A stretch of 64,000 nt of DNA from Sinorhizobium fredii NGR234 (GCF_000018545.1 NC_012587.1:2604001-2668000); one strand, 5' to 3'; numbered from the stretch's first letter, positions 53,453 to 63,432 are shown. Numbers and translations: made by a program. The notes: a model not told the origin generated them from the sequence alone.

Positions 53453-54913
53453 ATGCTGCGAATAACGCTGCCATTGCCAAGGCAAGTCACGCCGGCCCCG
53501 ACCATCAGCAGGGTGGCCATTATCGGCGGCGGCTTCACCGGAGCCACGCTTGCCCGCCTGCTTGCCCTGCATGGGCAATACTGGCCCCACGAAATCGTCG
53601 TCTTCGAGCCCCGCGCCCATCTCGGCGGCGGCCTCGCCTATGATACCGACGATCCGTCGCTTCGCCTCAACGTCGCGGCGCACCGGATGCGCGCCGTTCC
53701 AGGTGACCCGCAAGCCTTTCTCCGATGGCTGTCCGACTCGGGCCGTCTCGGGCAGGATCCCGGCGCCGTCGCGAAAGGCGCGATCTATGCGCGTAGAGGC
53801 GATTTCGCCGCCTTCATGGCCGGGCAGGTCCAGCCGTTTATCGACAACGGGACAGTCAGGCATCTGCGCGAGCGTGCCGAGCGCATCCACCGCCGGCACG
53901 GCCGCTGGCAGATCGAAGGGGATGTCGGCGCGATGGTGCAGGCGGATGCGGTCGTCGTCGCGACCGGCCATCCGCCGCCGACGCCTCCGGCAGAGCTTGC
54001 CTCACACCTGAACGGTGATCCTCGCTTCTTACTGAACCCTTCGCAGCCTGATGCTCTCCAAGCAATACGAGCGAACGACAAGGTCGTCGTCGTCGGTGCC
54101 GGCCTGACGGCTCTCGATGTTGTGGCGGCATTGCGCAATGGTGGTCATCGCGCCGAGATCACCCTGTTATCGCGAACAGGACAGCTGCCCCAGCCCCAGG
54201 CCGCCGGCGATTTCGCTCCCCATGGCGACTTCCTTATCGGCGTTCCGAACACCGCCCTTTCGCTTCTGAAACAGGTGCGCTTCGCCCTGGAGGAGGTGAC
54301 GGAAGCCGGCCTGCCCTGGCAGAGCGTTTTCGACGCATTGCGTCACCAGGGGCAAGCCATCTGGCGGGCATTGCCGTTCCTTGAACAGCAGCGTGTCCTC
54401 CGGCATCTTCGCCGGCGCTTCGAGGCTCACCGGTTTCGCATGCCGCCGCAGATTGCCGAGCTGGTCGAGCGCGAAAGAGCAGCCGGCCGCCTTCGAAGCT
54501 GTGCGGGACGGGTCGCTGCGGTTCGGTCCGGACGCGCGGAAATCGCCATCGACATTGCGACGAAGCCGTACGGGACGGTTGAGCGTCACGCCGGACAATG
54601 GGTCATCGTGGTGACCGGACCCGACCATGGGAACGTCATCGACAGCCAGGGCTGTTTTGCCGAGCTGGAGGGCCTCGGCTTTCTGACGAAGGACCCGCAC
54701 GGTCTCGGCATCGCCTGCGATCCCGACAGCCGGGCGCTGGCGCGCGATGGCCATCCGGTGGAGCATCTGTTCGTCGCCGGTCCGCTGGCGCGCGGCGCGT
54801 TCGGCGAACTCACAGGCGTGCCGGAAATCGCTGCCCAGGCAGAGAGGATTGTTCAGCAGATCCTGGGAATGAGTTCCGCCACGACGCGGACGATCACGAT
54901 CCGATCGATGTGA
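53453..54913 (+). CDS. FAD/NAD(P)-binding oxidoreductase-like protein
   Basis: A 486-residue protein of the COG4529-type FAD/NAD(P)-binding family. FAD motif VAIIGGGFTGATLARLLA is near residue 20, and a second dinucleotide motif VVVVGAGLTALDVVAALRNGG is near residue 210. No catalytic residues can be named. It is divergent from the flavin reductase and overlaps the 3' end of ssuB by 20 bases on the opposite strand. Its position suggests a role in sulfur-compound oxidation or electron supply. The ATG follows AGGGAGAACGG. Confidence 0.83.
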   Translation: MLRITLPLPRQVTPAPTISRVAIIGGGFTGATLARLLALHGQYWPHEIVVFEPRAHLGGGLAYDTDDPSLRLNVAAHRMRAVPGDPQAFLRWLSDSGRLGQDPGAVAKGAIYARRGDFAAFMAGQVQPFIDNGTVRHLRERAERIHRRHGRWQIEGDVGAMVQADAVVVATGHPPPTPPAELASHLNGDPRFLLNPSQPDALQAIRANDKVVVVGAGLTALDVVAALRNGGHRAEITLLSRTGQLPQPQAAGDFAPHGDFLIGVPNTALSLLKQVRFALEEVTEAGLPWQSVFDALRHQGQAIWRALPFLEQQRVLRHLRRRFEAHRFRMPPQIAELVERERAAGRLRSCAGRVAAVRSGRAEIAIDIATKPYGTVERHAGQWVIVVTGPDHGNVIDSQGCFAELEGLGFLTKDPHGLGIACDPDSRALARDGHPVEHLFVAGPLARGAFGELTGVPEIAAQAERIVQQILGMSSATTRTITIRSM

Positions 54914-55757
54914 TCGGACCGACCGTCAGTTCGCAGCAATTCCCGCCGAGAATCGCGTCCAGCAGGCGGCGCTCGAAGACAGCGAGATCCGGATCGCCGT
55001 GCTGGCGCGGATGGTGCGCCGGAATTGCAAGATCGAGCGCCACCTTGCCGCCGTCCAGCACGATCACCCGGTCGGCCAGATGAACGGCCTCGCTGACGTC
55101 ATGCGTCACCAGGACCGCCGTGAAGCCGAGCTCCCGCCAGACGCGGCTGACGAGCTGCTGCATGGTGATGCGGGTCAGTGCGTCAAGCGCTCCAAGCGGT
55201 TCGTCGAAGACCAGCAGACCGGGTCGGCTGACGAGTGCGCGAGCGAGCGCCACCCGTTGTCGCTGGCCGCCGGAGAGACGCGCCGGCCATTGATCCGCCT
55301 TGTCGGACAATTGTACGTCGTCCAGCGCCATCAGCGCTTTCACGCGCGCCGTGTTCTCGTCGACGTCCTGGCCGAGGCCGACCACCACATTGTCGACCAC
55401 CCTCGCCCAGGGAAGCAGCCGAGGCTCCTGGAAGACGGTGCGCGCATTCGCCTCGACGGTATCTCCCGATCGGTCGGCGAAGCGGAGAGAGCCGGAGGTC
55501 GGACGGTCCAGCCCGACAAGCAGGCGCAACAGCGTGCTCTTGCCGCAGCCGCTCTTGCCGACAATCGCCAGGAACTGGCCGGCGGGAACGTCGAGGTCGA
55601 TGCCGCGAAGCACACGGTTCTGGCCGAAGGACTGCTCAATCCGCCTGAGCTCGATCGACACCGCCTCGGTGGCTGCAGCTGAGACCGTTCGGCCGTGTTC
55701 TCCCAAGGGCTCGATAGTGCCTGGCCGTGGGGCGTACCTGCTGACATATCCGCTCAT
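54894..55757 (-). CDS. ssuB: Aliphatic sulfonate ABC transporter ATPase
   Basis: A 287-residue ATPase with Walker A GKSGCGKST, signature RLSGGQRQRVALARALV and Walker B LLVFDEPLGALD. An N-terminal extension of about 35 residues precedes the domain. It is last of ssuADCB and drives import of sulfonates. Its 3' end overlaps the convergent FAD/NAD(P) protein gene. Confidence 0.9.
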   Translation of the reverse strand: MSGYVSRYAPRPGTIEPLGEHGRTVSAAATEAVSIELRRIEQSFGQNRVLRGIDLDVPAGQFLAIVGKSGCGKSTLLRLLVGLDRPTSGSLRFADRSGDTVEANARTVFQEPRLLPWARVVDNVVVGLGQDVDENTARVKALMALDDVQLSDKADQWPARLSGGQRQRVALARALVSRPGLLVFDEPLGALDALTRITMQQLVSRVWRELGFTAVLVTHDVSEAVHLADRVIVLDGGKVALDLAIPAHHPRQHGDPDLAVFERRLLDAILGGNCCELTVGPITSIGS

Positions 55758-55766
55758 TGTGGCCTC

Positions 55767-56603
55767 CTACCTCTGATAGACCGGGTTCCAGGACAAGGCA
55801 TGGCGCTCCATGCTCCGCGCGATCACATCGGCGAGCTTGCCGAGCGCCGCGTAGATGAGCAGCGACAGGACGACCACGTCCGTCATCATGAATTCGCGCG
55901 CCTGGTTCGCCATATGGCCGATCCCGGAAGATGCTGCGATCGATTCCGAGACGATGAGCGTCAGCCACATGATGCCGAGCGCATAGCGCAGCCCAACGAA
56001 TATCGACGGCAGGGCGCCGGGCAAGATGACTTTCCTGAACAGCGTCCAGCCGTTCATCCCGTAGATCCGGCCCATCTCGATGAGTTCGCGGTCGACGTTC
56101 CGCACGCCGTGAAAGGTGTTGAGATAGATCGGAAAGAGCACGCCCAACGACGTGAGGAACAGCTTCGATTCCTCGCCGATCCCGAACCAGAGGATCACCA
56201 GCGGGATCATCGCCAGGTGCGGAATGGTCCGGAGCATCTGCAGCGACGTGTCCGTCAGTTGCTCGGAAAGCTTGGAGATGCCGTTCGCGATGCCGAGCGC
56301 GAGACCGATCGTTCCGCCGACGACAAGGCCGGCCAGGGCGCGCGCCCCGGAAACCGCCACGTTGTGCACGAGGGCGCCGGACAGCAATTGGTCCACGAGG
56401 GCGCCCGCCACATCCGTCGGCGCCGGCATGATCCGGGTCGAAATCCAGCCGGCCGACGAGAACATCTGCCAGATCAGAACCAACAGGATCGGAACGACAA
56501 ATGGCAGGATGCCCTTCAGGCGGATGTGTCGAGCCGAAAGGGCCGGCCAAACCCAGCTCCGCCTCGGTGACGGGCGATCGGTTACGACGTCGTATGCGGT
56601 CAT
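55767..56603 (-). CDS. ssuC: Aliphatic sulfonate ABC transporter permease
   Basis: A 278-residue inner-membrane permease with an SsuC/TauC-type loop (REFMMTDVVVLSLLIYAALG) and six hydrophobic segments; the N-terminal LKGILPFVVPILLVLIWQMF is typical of the family. It is nine bases upstream of ssuB. Confidence 0.9.
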   Translation of the reverse strand: MTAYDVVTDRPSPRRSWVWPALSARHIRLKGILPFVVPILLVLIWQMFSSAGWISTRIMPAPTDVAGALVDQLLSGALVHNVAVSGARALAGLVVGGTIGLALGIANGISKLSEQLTDTSLQMLRTIPHLAMIPLVILWFGIGEESKLFLTSLGVLFPIYLNTFHGVRNVDRELIEMGRIYGMNGWTLFRKVILPGALPSIFVGLRYALGIMWLTLIVSESIAASSGIGHMANQAREFMMTDVVVLSLLIYAALGKLADVIARSMERHALSWNPVYQR

Positions 56604-56663
56604 ATGCGTCTCCTTGTCGATCGGCGGGCGCTCAGAGCGCCACGCACAGATTTCACCGTTGGA

Positions 56664-57833
56664 TCAGGAGCCCGCCACGACCCGCAGATTGCCGGCATGC
56701 CCGCCGCCGCCGAAAACCTGCCGTTCGCCGAAGGAAGAGCGGATCTGGTTGCGCGGGCCACCGAGGCCTATTTCCGGGAAGAGCAGTTCGGAAACCCGAT
56801 AGGCCTCCTCGAGATGCGGATAGCCGGAGGCGATCACCGTATCGATGCCGAGATCCTGGTATTCCCTGAGGCGTGCCGCCACCGTTTTCGGCGAGCCGAC
56901 GAGCGCGGTCCCCGCGCCCGAGCGAACGAGCCCGATGCCGGCCCAGAGACTGGGCGATACTTCGAGCCTGTCGCGGCGGCCGCCGTGCAGCGCTGCCATG
57001 CGGGCCTGCCCGACGGAGTCGGAATTCTTCGCAAATCCCTGCTGGGCAGCAGCAACCGTCTCGTCGGAGAGCTTGGAGATCAGCCGGTCGGCAGCCGCCC
57101 AAGCCTCCTCTTCGGTTTCGCGCACGATGAAGTGCAGGCGAATGCCGAAGGTCACTTGTCGGCCCTTGTCGGCGGCTGCCTTGCGGACCGTGGCGATCTT
57201 TTCGGCGACCTGGGCCGGCGTCTCGCCCCAGGTCAGATATTTATCGACGACGCCCGTCGAAAATTCGATCGCGGCATCCGATGATCCGCCGAAATAGAGC
57301 GGCGGGCGCGGCTCCTGCACCGGCGGGAAGCCGAGCTGCGCGTCGTGCGCCTTTATGTATTTGCCGTCGAGATGCGCCTTGCCCGTCTCGAGGAGCCGGT
57401 TGAAGACATGAAAGAACTCCTCCGCGTGGGCGTAACGCTCGTCATGCGGCAGGAAGACGCCGTCGCCGGCAAGCTCCTTGGCACTTCCGCCGACGACGAT
57501 ATTGAGGAGAAGGCGCCCCTTCGAGACGCGGTCGAGGGTCGCGGCGAGACGGGCGTAATAGGCGGGCGACGCGATGCCGGGGCGAATGGCGACGAGGAGC
57601 TTCAGGTTCTCCGTTGAGGCCGCCAGATGAGCGGCAAGGATGAAGGATTCCTCGCAGGCCACCCCAGTCGGGAGGAGCACGCCGGAATAGCCCAGACGAT
57701 CCGCTGCCGTGGCGATCTCGCGAAAATAGCCGGTGTCTGCCGGGCGGCTCAGGTCGTCGGAGCCGAGATAGGCCCCATCGCCGGAGGTCGGAATGAACCA
57801 GAGGAAATCGAGCGGTTGGTCTGTCTTTGTCAT
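56664..57833 (-). CDS. ssuD: FMNH2-dependent alkanesulfonate monooxygenase
   Basis: A 389-residue bacterial luciferase-family enzyme that cleaves alkanesulfonates to an aldehyde and sulfite using reduced FMN and oxygen. The opening [16 protein letters not shown], the early Cys in TGVACEESF and [10 protein letters not shown] are SsuD-like. A flavin reductase partner lies at 52741. The C-terminus is about normal length with a Gly/His-rich tail. Confidence 0.93.
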   Translation of the reverse strand: MTKTDQPLDFLWFIPTSGDGAYLGSDDLSRPADTGYFREIATAADRLGYSGVLLPTGVACEESFILAAHLAASTENLKLLVAIRPGIASPAYYARLAATLDRVSKGRLLLNIVVGGSAKELAGDGVFLPHDERYAHAEEFFHVFNRLLETGKAHLDGKYIKAHDAQLGFPPVQEPRPPLYFGGSSDAAIEFSTGVVDKYLTWGETPAQVAEKIATVRKAAADKGRQVTFGIRLHFIVRETEEEAWAAADRLISKLSDETVAAAQQGFAKNSDSVGQARMAALHGGRRDRLEVSPSLWAGIGLVRSGAGTALVGSPKTVAARLREYQDLGIDTVIASGYPHLEEAYRVSELLFPEIGLGGPRNQIRSSFGERQVFGGGGHAGNLRVVAGS

Positions 57834-57860
57834 GGTCTGATCCTTTCAGTGCGCTGCGTT

Positions 57861-58823
57861 TCAGCTTGCCTTCGGCCGCCAGGCGACATCGGCGATCGTC
57901 AGCGCTTTCGGCAGGATGCCGAGACCATGGAATTCGTCCGCCAACGCCTGCTGGTAGACGAGTGCGTCATCCGACAGGGTCGCCACCTTGCTGAGGTCGG
58001 CCCCCTTGCGTGTCAGGATCGTTCGGGTGACCTCGACGGGAATGCCGGTGATCTCCGACAGCGCCGGAACGGTCTCTTCGAGATTGGCCTGCGCCCAGGC
58101 TCCGACCTTGGCGAGCTCGTCGAGCACATCGGTGATCACCTCCGGCTGGGCGGCGGTGAAGTCTCCGTTGCCGAAGAAGAAGCTCCAGCTGTCGACGATG
58201 CCTTCGGCGGTTGTCAGGACCCGGGTCTGCGGATCCGCCTCGGCAACGGCAAAATAGGGGTCCCATATGGCCCAGGCGTCGATGCCTCCGGTCTTGAAGG
58301 CGGCCGCCGCATCCGGCGGCGCGAGATCGGCAGCCTCGATGTCGTCGGTCGTCAAGCCAGCCTTGCGCAGGGCCTTGACGGTGAAGTTATGCGCGCTGGA
58401 ACCGCGCTTGAAGGCGATCCTTTTCCCCTTCAGGTCCTCGAGCGCGGCGATCGGCGAGTCCTTCGGCACGAGAATGGCGGAACCCGATGCCGTGCCCTTG
58501 TAGCTGCCGACGTAAAGGAGATTGGCCTTGGCGGTCTGCGCGAAGAGCGGCGGAACGTCACCGGTCGGCCCGAAATCCAGAGAGCCGGCGCCGAGTGCCT
58601 CGAGAAGCGGCGGGCCCGACGTGAACTCGGCCCAGCTCACGGTCAAGCCGCGCTCCCCTAGCCGCTTCTCAAGTGCGCCGGTGCGCTTCGCCAACGCCAG
58701 CACGCCGTTCTTCTGCCAGCCGATGCGGAATTCGTTTGCCGCCCTTGCCGGCCGGATGCTCGGCGCGCTCAAGGCCGCTGCAGTAGCGCCGATGAGCGCG
58801 AGGGTCTGTCTGCGAGTGATCAT
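57861..58823 (-). CDS. ssuA: Aliphatic sulfonate ABC transporter substrate-binding protein
   Basis: A 320-residue periplasmic protein with a Tat-like signal (TRRQTLALIGA, cleavage near ARA at 28) and the SsuA opening FRIGWQKNGVLALAKRTGALEKRL. It binds alkanesulfonates and passes them to SsuBC. It is the first gene of ssuADCB; the CTTAGTA motif lies about 70 bp upstream. Confidence 0.92.
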   Translation of the reverse strand: MITRRQTLALIGATAAALSAPSIRPARAANEFRIGWQKNGVLALAKRTGALEKRLGERGLTVSWAEFTSGPPLLEALGAGSLDFGPTGDVPPLFAQTAKANLLYVGSYKGTASGSAILVPKDSPIAALEDLKGKRIAFKRGSSAHNFTVKALRKAGLTTDDIEAADLAPPDAAAAFKTGGIDAWAIWDPYFAVAEADPQTRVLTTAEGIVDSWSFFFGNGDFTAAQPEVITDVLDELAKVGAWAQANLEETVPALSEITGIPVEVTRTILTRKGADLSKVATLSDDALVYQQALADEFHGLGILPKALTIADVAWRPKAS

Positions 58824-59156
58824 TTTTCACCCCTGTCTGATCGCTGAGGATAATGCAGTTCGAGAGAATGATAAGATAGTCTATAAATTTACTAAGGAAT
58901 ATTTTTCCAAAGAGTTTCCCGTCGGCGAAGATTATCGTTACGCTCCGACAGAGATGCGATGGCTTCCTGCCACGAAGAAGCGAACGGCCACCTGCCCGCG
59001 CCCCATGCGGTGGCATCAGCCATCTAGTCAGCGATGCTGCCATCCGCTACGGCATGGCTCTGGTCGTGCAGCACGATGATTATGTCGTAGACAGGCTCAA
59101 GTCGCGTCGCTGCAAAATCTAATATCCGGCTTCCATACCAACTAGGGTCGCAAGCA
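58824..59156. other. Divergent intergenic region between ssuA and the FAD-GcvT gene
   Basis: 333 bp without a convincing gene. The part nearest ssuA (58850-58920) is AT-rich and holds the CTTAGTA motif. The part nearest the plus-strand gene is GC-rich with no riboswitch fold I recognise. Confidence 0.5.
58880..58902. promoter_or_regulatory. Shared sulfur-region motif, copy C
   Basis: On the minus strand, toward ssuA, the sequence reads ATTCCTTAGTAAATTTAT, with CTTAGTA at 58896-58890. It lies about 70 bp upstream of the ssuA start, the same distance as copies A and B from their genes. Confidence 0.55.
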
Positions 59157-61718
59157 ATGGCAGAGTTTCCGCAAAGGGCGAAGGTCGTAATCGTCGGTCT
59201 CGGTGGCATCGTTGGCGCGTCGATCGCGCACCACCTGATCGAGCGTGGCTGGGACGATATCGTCGGTATCGACAAGTCCGGCATTCCGACCGACATCGGT
59301 TCGACGGCGCATGCCTCGGACTTCTGCTACACGACCAGCCACGACTTCCTATCGGTGTGGACGACGCAATATTCGATCGACTTCTTCGAGAAGATGGGCC
59401 ACTACGCCCGCATCGGCGGCCTGGAAGTCGCGCGCACCGGCGACGAGACCTGGATGGAAGAGATCAAGCGCAAGCTTTCCTCCGCCAAGGCCTTCGGCAC
59501 CCGCGCCCACTATGTTTCGCCGGCCGAAATCAAGAAGATGTTCCCGCTGATCGAGGAAGATCAGGTCATGGGCGGCATGTTCGATCCGGATGCCGGCCTC
59601 GTCGTCCCGCGCTCGCAGACGGTTGCCGGCAAGCTGGTCGATGCGGCGGAAAAATCCGGCAAGCTGCAGGTCTTCGGCAATACGCCGGCAACGTCGCTCC
59701 TTGTCGAGAACGGCCGCGTCAAGGGCGTCGTCACCCATCGCGGCACGATCATGGCCGACCATGTCATCGTCTGCGCGGGCATCTGGGGCCGCCTGATCGC
59801 CGAAATGGTCGGCGAAGACCTGCCGGTCATGCCGGTCGACCACCCGCTCACCTTCTTCGGCCCCTACAATGAATTCGAAGGCACCGGCAAGGAAATCGGC
59901 TTCCCGCTGCTGCGCGACCAGGGCAACTCGGCCTATATGCGCGACACCGGCGACCCGAAGACCACCGAAGGCGGCCAGATCGAGTGGGGCTACTACGAGG
60001 CCACCAATCCGCGCCTCTGCCATCCGCGCGACATTCTCGAAAAGCACGAGGCACGCCTGTCGCCCTCGCAGCGCGACCTCGAGATGGAGCAGATCATCGA
60101 GCCGCTCGAGCGCGCCATGGAACTGACGCCGATCCTCGGCGAGCTTGGCTATAACGAGGGCCACTCCTTCAACGGCCTGCTGCAGGTCTCGGCCGCCGGC
60201 GGCCCCTCCTGCGGCGAGAGCCAGAAGGTGCGCGGCCTCTGGTATTGCGTCGCCATCTGGGTGAAGGACGGCCCGGGCTACGGCAAGCTGATCGCCGATT
60301 GGATGACGGACGGCCGCACCGAGATCGACCATGCCTCGATCGACTATGCCCGCTTCTACCCGCACCAGCTCGAAGAGAAGTTCATCGAGAACCGCTGCTT
60401 CGAGGCGGCGCAGAAGATCTACTTCCCGGCCGTGCATACGCGTGAGCCCTATGCGAGCAGCCGCAACGTCAAGCGCTCGCCCTTCTACGAGCGCGAGAAG
60501 GAACTCGGCGGCTACTTCATGGAACTCGGCGGCTGGGAGCGCGCCCACGGCTATGCCGCCAACGAGCACCTGCTCGAAAAATACGGCGATCGCGTTCCGG
60601 TGCGCGAGAACGAGTGGGACAACCGCCATTTCTGGCGCGTTTCCAACGCCGAGCACCTGGCGATGAGCGAGGATTGCGGCATCGTCAACCTCTCGCACTT
60701 CCACATGGTCGACATCGAAGGTCCTGATCATGTCGAGCTTCTCGAGTGGCTTTGCGCCGCCAAGATCGGCGGAGACGGCAATATCGGCAAGGGCATCTAC
60801 ACCCACTTCCTCGACGACGAGGGCATGGTGCGGGCCGACTTCACCGTCTTCCGCATGGCCGACCGCTGCCGTCTGGTGAACGGCGCCGATGCCGGCCCGC
60901 GCGACTTCCACTACATGCGCCGTGTCGCGGAAGACCGCGGCCTCGATGTCACCATCACGGACGTTTCGGAGAAGTTCATCACCGTCGGCATCTGGGGCCC
61001 CAATGCCCGCGAAAAGCTGAAGAAGGTGGTCGCCGATCCGGCCGGCCTCGATCCTGAGAACTTCCCCTTCGCCGCGATCAAGCAGATCGAGATCGCCGGC
61101 AAGCCGGTCTCCGCCTTCCGCATCTCCTATGTCGGCGAGCAGGGCTGGGAACTGCACATGAAATACGAGGACGGCCTGGCCGTCTGGGATGCGCTGCGCG
61201 CAACCGGCGTCATGGCCTTCGGCGTCGAGACCTATGCGAACTCGCGCCGCATGGAAAAGAGCCTGCGCCTGCAGAACGCGGATCTTCTCACGCAGTACAA
61301 CCTCATCGAGGCCGACCTTGCCCGTCCGAAGGTCAAGGACGTGGACTTCCGCGGCAAGGCGAAGCATCTGGAGTACAAGGCGCGCGAGCACCAGCCCGCC
61401 ATGCTCTGCACGCTCGTCATGACGGAGAACACCGACAGGAACGGCGTGATGCGCTATCCGGTCGGCAACCTGCCGGTCATGGACCCGGAGACCGGCGAGG
61501 TTCTGGTCGACGAGCTCGGCCGCCGCTCCTACACCACCTCGATCGCTTACGGCCCGACGATCGGCAAGAACATCGCGCTCGCCTATCTGCCCTGGTCGCA
61601 TTGCCAGGTCGGCCGCAAGCTGAAGGTCGAGTATTTCGCCGAGACCTATCCGGTCGAGGTCGCAGGCGTCGGCTACAAGCCGCTCTACGACCCGGAAAAC
61701 CTCAAGCCGCGCAGCTAA
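59157..61718 (+). CDS. FAD-dependent dimethylglycine/sarcosine dehydrogenase-type protein with GcvT domain
   Basis: An 853-residue protein. Residues 1-400 are a DAO-type FAD domain (VIVGLGGIVGASIAHHLIERG); the His in GSTAHAS matches the position of the covalent flavin His of dimethylglycine dehydrogenase. Residues 470-850 are a GcvT/aminomethyltransferase-type folate domain (VNLSHFHMVDIEGPDH, WGPNAREKL, SYVGEQGWELHM). It should oxidatively demethylate an N-methyl glycine and pass the one-carbon unit to folate. It is divergent from ssuA and not clearly linked to a partner. Confidence 0.85.
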   Translation: MAEFPQRAKVVIVGLGGIVGASIAHHLIERGWDDIVGIDKSGIPTDIGSTAHASDFCYTTSHDFLSVWTTQYSIDFFEKMGHYARIGGLEVARTGDETWMEEIKRKLSSAKAFGTRAHYVSPAEIKKMFPLIEEDQVMGGMFDPDAGLVVPRSQTVAGKLVDAAEKSGKLQVFGNTPATSLLVENGRVKGVVTHRGTIMADHVIVCAGIWGRLIAEMVGEDLPVMPVDHPLTFFGPYNEFEGTGKEIGFPLLRDQGNSAYMRDTGDPKTTEGGQIEWGYYEATNPRLCHPRDILEKHEARLSPSQRDLEMEQIIEPLERAMELTPILGELGYNEGHSFNGLLQVSAAGGPSCGESQKVRGLWYCVAIWVKDGPGYGKLIADWMTDGRTEIDHASIDYARFYPHQLEEKFIENRCFEAAQKIYFPAVHTREPYASSRNVKRSPFYEREKELGGYFMELGGWERAHGYAANEHLLEKYGDRVPVRENEWDNRHFWRVSNAEHLAMSEDCGIVNLSHFHMVDIEGPDHVELLEWLCAAKIGGDGNIGKGIYTHFLDDEGMVRADFTVFRMADRCRLVNGADAGPRDFHYMRRVAEDRGLDVTITDVSEKFITVGIWGPNAREKLKKVVADPAGLDPENFPFAAIKQIEIAGKPVSAFRISYVGEQGWELHMKYEDGLAVWDALRATGVMAFGVETYANSRRMEKSLRLQNADLLTQYNLIEADLARPKVKDVDFRGKAKHLEYKAREHQPAMLCTLVMTENTDRNGVMRYPVGNLPVMDPETGEVLVDELGRRSYTTSIAYGPTIGKNIALAYLPWSHCQVGRKLKVEYFAETYPVEVAGVGYKPLYDPENLKPRS

Positions 61719-61748
61719 GGCGAGCAGCGCCTCCAATGAATGCGTTAA

Positions 61749-61782
61749 CCCCTCCGCCCTGCTTGGCAGGGCGGAGGGGTTT
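61749..61782. terminator. Bidirectional terminator
   Basis: A 13-bp perfect stem, CCCCTCCGCCCTG with CAGGGCGGAGGGG (61749-61779), and a five-base loop, followed by TTT on the plus strand. It lies between the convergent FAD-GcvT gene and the aromatic hydroxylase. Confidence 0.85.
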
Positions 61783-61798
61783 CAAACGGCCGCCCCCA

Positions 61799-63352
61799 CT
61801 AAGTCTTGATCCAGGCTTCCAACTGATCGAGCAGCGCTCCGACGCCATTGTCGTCCGCCGCGACACCAAACACGACGTGATCCGGTCGGGCGAGTACCGC
61901 CCGTCCGCCGAGCGACGCGAGCCACTCCTGCAAGACGCCCTCGTCTTCTTGCAGTCGGTGCTCGCCGAATTCGCATAGCACGACATTCAGGCTCTTTGCG
62001 CGATCCCGGTTGTCCTGGCTGATTGCCAGATCGCATGTCAGCAAGGCAAAATTCCACCCGGTAACGTCGTCCAAGCGAACCCGGTTGCCCGCCACCAGAA
62101 CCCACGGCTGCGGGCTGGCCTCGCCTGCGCCCGGCGCGGGTGCGCCGGCCGCATCCAATGCGATCACACCGGCGGATATGGGCGGGAAAAGCTCCTGCCG
62201 GACGACCGTTCCCCTTCCCGCAGCAGCCAGGACCTTCAGCTCGTCGTCCCGGCATTTCACCTTCTCCGCGTCGAGCTCGCAGATGACATGCCCCAGGTCC
62301 TTAGTGATCGAAATGACCTTGTGGACGAGCGGTCGCCTCTCCTGCTGGTACGTCGCCAGCACTCGGTCCGAGCCGCCTTTGAGCACATAGGCCAGCTTCC
62401 ATCCGAGATTGGCCGCATCCTTGATGCCTTGAACCATGCCCTGGGCGAGGAATGGCGGCGTCATATGGCAGGCATCGCCTGCAAGGAACACCTGCCCGAC
62501 CCGCCAGGACTCGGCAACAAGCGCGTGGAACCTGTAGGTCGCAGACCGCCAGATTTCGGCCTGTCCCTGCTCCAGCCAAGGTGACAGCAGTTGCCAGATC
62601 CGTTCCGGCTGGTCGAGTTCGTCCGCCGTTTCGCCCGGCAGCATCATGAATTCCCAGCGCCGCAATCGGCCCGGACAAATGACGAATGTATGCGGCCGCG
62701 CCGGATTGCAGAACTGCACATTGGTTTCCGGCAGGTCGAAATCGCCATCACCGAGAAGGACATCGACGACCAGCCATGGCTGGTCGAAGATCAGATCCTC
62801 GAATTTGATGCCGAGACTGCGGCGGATGAAGCTCGCTCCCCCGTCGCAACCCACAACGAAGCGGGCGCTCAGCTCCGTGATGGCGCCCGTCTTGCAATTG
62901 CGCAGCGTGAGTCGCGGGCTCTCGGGGTTTTCAAGGGCGATTACTTCGCTCCCCGTCAGCAGCCGGATCGTATCGGACGACGTCGCCCGTGCCCGCAACT
63001 TCCTTTCCAGCTCAGGTTGAACGAATGTCAGGTAGGCCGGCCAGCCGAGTCTGTAGGGTGGCGGGGGCGATGTGAACCGACGCAGTACGGCGCCATCGGC
63101 AGCACGATAGATCGAGTCCCTGTATTCGCTGACCACCGAAGCCAGATTCTCGGCAATCCCGATGTTCTGAAACACCCGCATCACTTCGTGATCCATGCCG
63201 ACGGCGCGCGGCATCGAATAGACATCGTCCCGCGCATCGATGCCGACAACATCGATGCCCGAATTGCCGAGAATATTGGCAAGCGTGATCCCGACGGGTC
63301 CCAGGCCAACGATCGCGACCTCGGTGGAGATGTTCTGCAACATGGACCTCAT
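61799..63352 (-). CDS. FAD-dependent aromatic-ring hydroxylase (MhpA-like)
   Basis: A 517-residue class A flavoprotein monooxygenase. The FAD motif VAIVGLGPVGITLANILGNSG is near residue 12, the GD motif reads VVGCDGGASFIRRSLGI and the second FAD motif is AGDACHMTPPFLAQGM. The C-terminal 150 residues form a thioredoxin-like tail as in MhpA and PheA-type phenol hydroxylases. Substrate is a phenol or hydroxyphenylpropionate-like compound; not decided. A second ATG three codons in (63343) has AGG upstream. It is followed by a cupin gene upstream in the same orientation. Confidence 0.87.
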   Translation of the reverse strand: MRSMLQNISTEVAIVGLGPVGITLANILGNSGIDVVGIDARDDVYSMPRAVGMDHEVMRVFQNIGIAENLASVVSEYRDSIYRAADGAVLRRFTSPPPPYRLGWPAYLTFVQPELERKLRARATSSDTIRLLTGSEVIALENPESPRLTLRNCKTGAITELSARFVVGCDGGASFIRRSLGIKFEDLIFDQPWLVVDVLLGDGDFDLPETNVQFCNPARPHTFVICPGRLRRWEFMMLPGETADELDQPERIWQLLSPWLEQGQAEIWRSATYRFHALVAESWRVGQVFLAGDACHMTPPFLAQGMVQGIKDAANLGWKLAYVLKGGSDRVLATYQQERRPLVHKVISITKDLGHVICELDAEKVKCRDDELKVLAAAGRGTVVRQELFPPISAGVIALDAAGAPAPGAGEASPQPWVLVAGNRVRLDDVTGWNFALLTCDLAISQDNRDRAKSLNVVLCEFGEHRLQEDEGVLQEWLASLGGRAVLARPDHVVFGVAADDNGVGALLDQLEAWIKT

Positions 63353-63432
63353 ATCAGCCCGCCCTGTCCCGTCCCCCGCGTCAGGCGGAGCCGGTTCGAA
63401 ATGCGCGTTTCAGGTAGACGATGGTTCTGCGC

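Noticed and set aside
58824..59156. Glycine riboswitch before the FAD-GcvT gene
   Set aside because: None of the conserved glycine-aptamer segments can be seen, and the near-gene part has no paired helices of that kind.
59349..61736. Minus-strand 795-codon open frame opposite the FAD-GcvT gene
   Set aside because: No ribosome-binding site or recognisable domain, while the plus strand has two clear enzyme domains of normal length.
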